A stretch of DNA of 6,703 nt from Clostridia bacterium (GTDB lineage Bacteria; Bacillota_A; Clostridia; Peptostreptococcales; JAAYPU01), in the NCBI GenBank assembly GCA_022360735.1, contig JAKSCF010000347.1:1-6703 (forward strand). The letters run 5' to 3'. Below the pieces are notes generated by a model. The model saw only the letters and a program-made list of their open reading frames with translations. It was not told the DNA's origin and did no database searches. Positions 6,267 through 6,703 of this stretch are shown piece after piece (positions within the stretch are counted from its first letter, which is position 1; each line of letters starts with the position of its first letter). Position numbers and translations under genes: made by a program.

Positions 6267-6703
6267 ATGAATAAATATTTAATCAAGTTTTCAAAAATAG
6301 GCAATATGAAGTATATCTCGCATTTGGATTTAATGAATGTATTTCAAAGAGTTTTCAGAAGAGCCGGCATTCAGTTAGTGTATTCACAAGGATTCTCACC
6401 ACATCCTAAAATAAGTATTGCGCATCCTTTGTCACTGGGCATAGAAAGTATTGGCGAATATATGGAATTTGAGCTGGTGAACCACTGGGATACTCAGGAA
6501 TTGCTGTTAACTTTAAATAAACAGCTTCCAAAGGGCATTGGAATTATGGCGTGTAAAGAAATCGTTAAAAAGATAAAATCTTTGGCAGCAGAAGTCCGAT
6601 ATGCAGCGTATGACCTTTCATTTTCAAAGCAAGGATTGGACTCTGATGAGATTAAAAATGCTATTCAAGCTTATTTAAATATGGATGAAATCATTGTTAT
6701 TAA
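6267..6703 (+). CDS. TIGR03936/DUF2344-family radical SAM-associated protein, 3' end outside window
   Basis: The first 145 residues are present and the frame is open to the window end. The N-terminus has the family pattern: YLIKFSKIGNMKYISHLDLMNVFQ (split here as residues 4-27), then RRAGIQLVYSQGFSPHPKIS and a HPLSLGIESIGEYMEFEL block. These match DUF2344 proteins, usually about 220-250 residues, so roughly a third is missing. The protein has no cluster-binding Cys motif of its own and is thought to work with the preceding radical SAM enzyme. The ATG at 6267 is preceded by GGAG at 6259-6262 with a short 4-nt spacer, and the gene starts 12 nt after the previous stop, so it is surely in the same operon. 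Family assignment is strong; the biochemical role is unknown. Confidence 0.9.
   Translation, partial: MNKYLIKFSKIGNMKYISHLDLMNVFQRVFRRAGIQLVYSQGFSPHPKISIAHPLSLGIESIGEYMEFELVNHWDTQELLLTLNKQLPKGIGIMACKEIVKKIKSLAAEVRYAAYDLSFSKQGLDSDEIKNAIQAYLNMDEIIVI

Overview
The window is AT-rich, densely packed, and reads almost entirely on the + strand. It looks like the chromosome of an endospore-forming Firmicute, most likely a member of the Clostridia. The reasons are the SpoIVFA/SpoIVFB-type gene pair, strong AGGAGG-type ribosome binding sites, AT-rich codon use, and the paired B12-type radical SAM and DUF2344-like genes that are typical of clostridial genomes. The sequence alone does not support a genus call.

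Layout, left to right. (1) 1-1329 is the 3' part of a family 5 extracellular solute-binding protein (oligopeptide/nickel type) whose start lies upstream of the window. (2) 1333-1417 is a tRNA-Leu with anticodon GAG and encoded CCA. It begins 3 nt after that stop codon and is followed by a clear intrinsic terminator. (3) 1563-2546 encodes a soluble PAS-GGDEF diguanylate cyclase with intact active-site and inhibitory-site motifs. (4) 2659-4212 is a two-gene unit. It encodes a membrane-anchored degenerate LytM/M23 protein (SpoIVFA-like) and an M50 intramembrane metalloprotease with a C-terminal CBS-like region (SpoIVFB). (5) 4231-4398 is an unrecognised 55-residue small ORF. (6) 4419-6254 encodes a B12-binding-domain radical SAM protein of the TIGR03960 type. 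(7) 6267-6703 is the 5' part of its usual partner, a TIGR03936/DUF2344 radical SAM-associated protein, cut by the window end.

Genes from 2659 to the right edge are spaced by 3-20 nt and probably form one transcript. In sporulation, SpoIVFB cleaves pro-sigma-K in the mother cell while SpoIVFA holds it in a regulated complex in the outer forespore membrane. In Bacillus subtilis spoIVFAB lies just upstream of rplU-ysxB-rpmA. In many clostridia the TIGR03960/TIGR03936 pair occurs near an RNase E/G gene and the same ribosomal genes, so I expect those just past the right edge (inference, not visible). The SBP, tRNA and cyclase genes upstream look like separate transcription units.

Nothing here looks like a mobile element, CRISPR array or defence island. 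The items most worth following are the 55-residue ORF inside the operon, the functionally uncharacterised radical SAM pair, and the pattern of lost catalytic residues in the SpoIVFA-like protein. No gene-free stretch exceeds 300 bases; the longest are 1418-1562 and 2547-2658.
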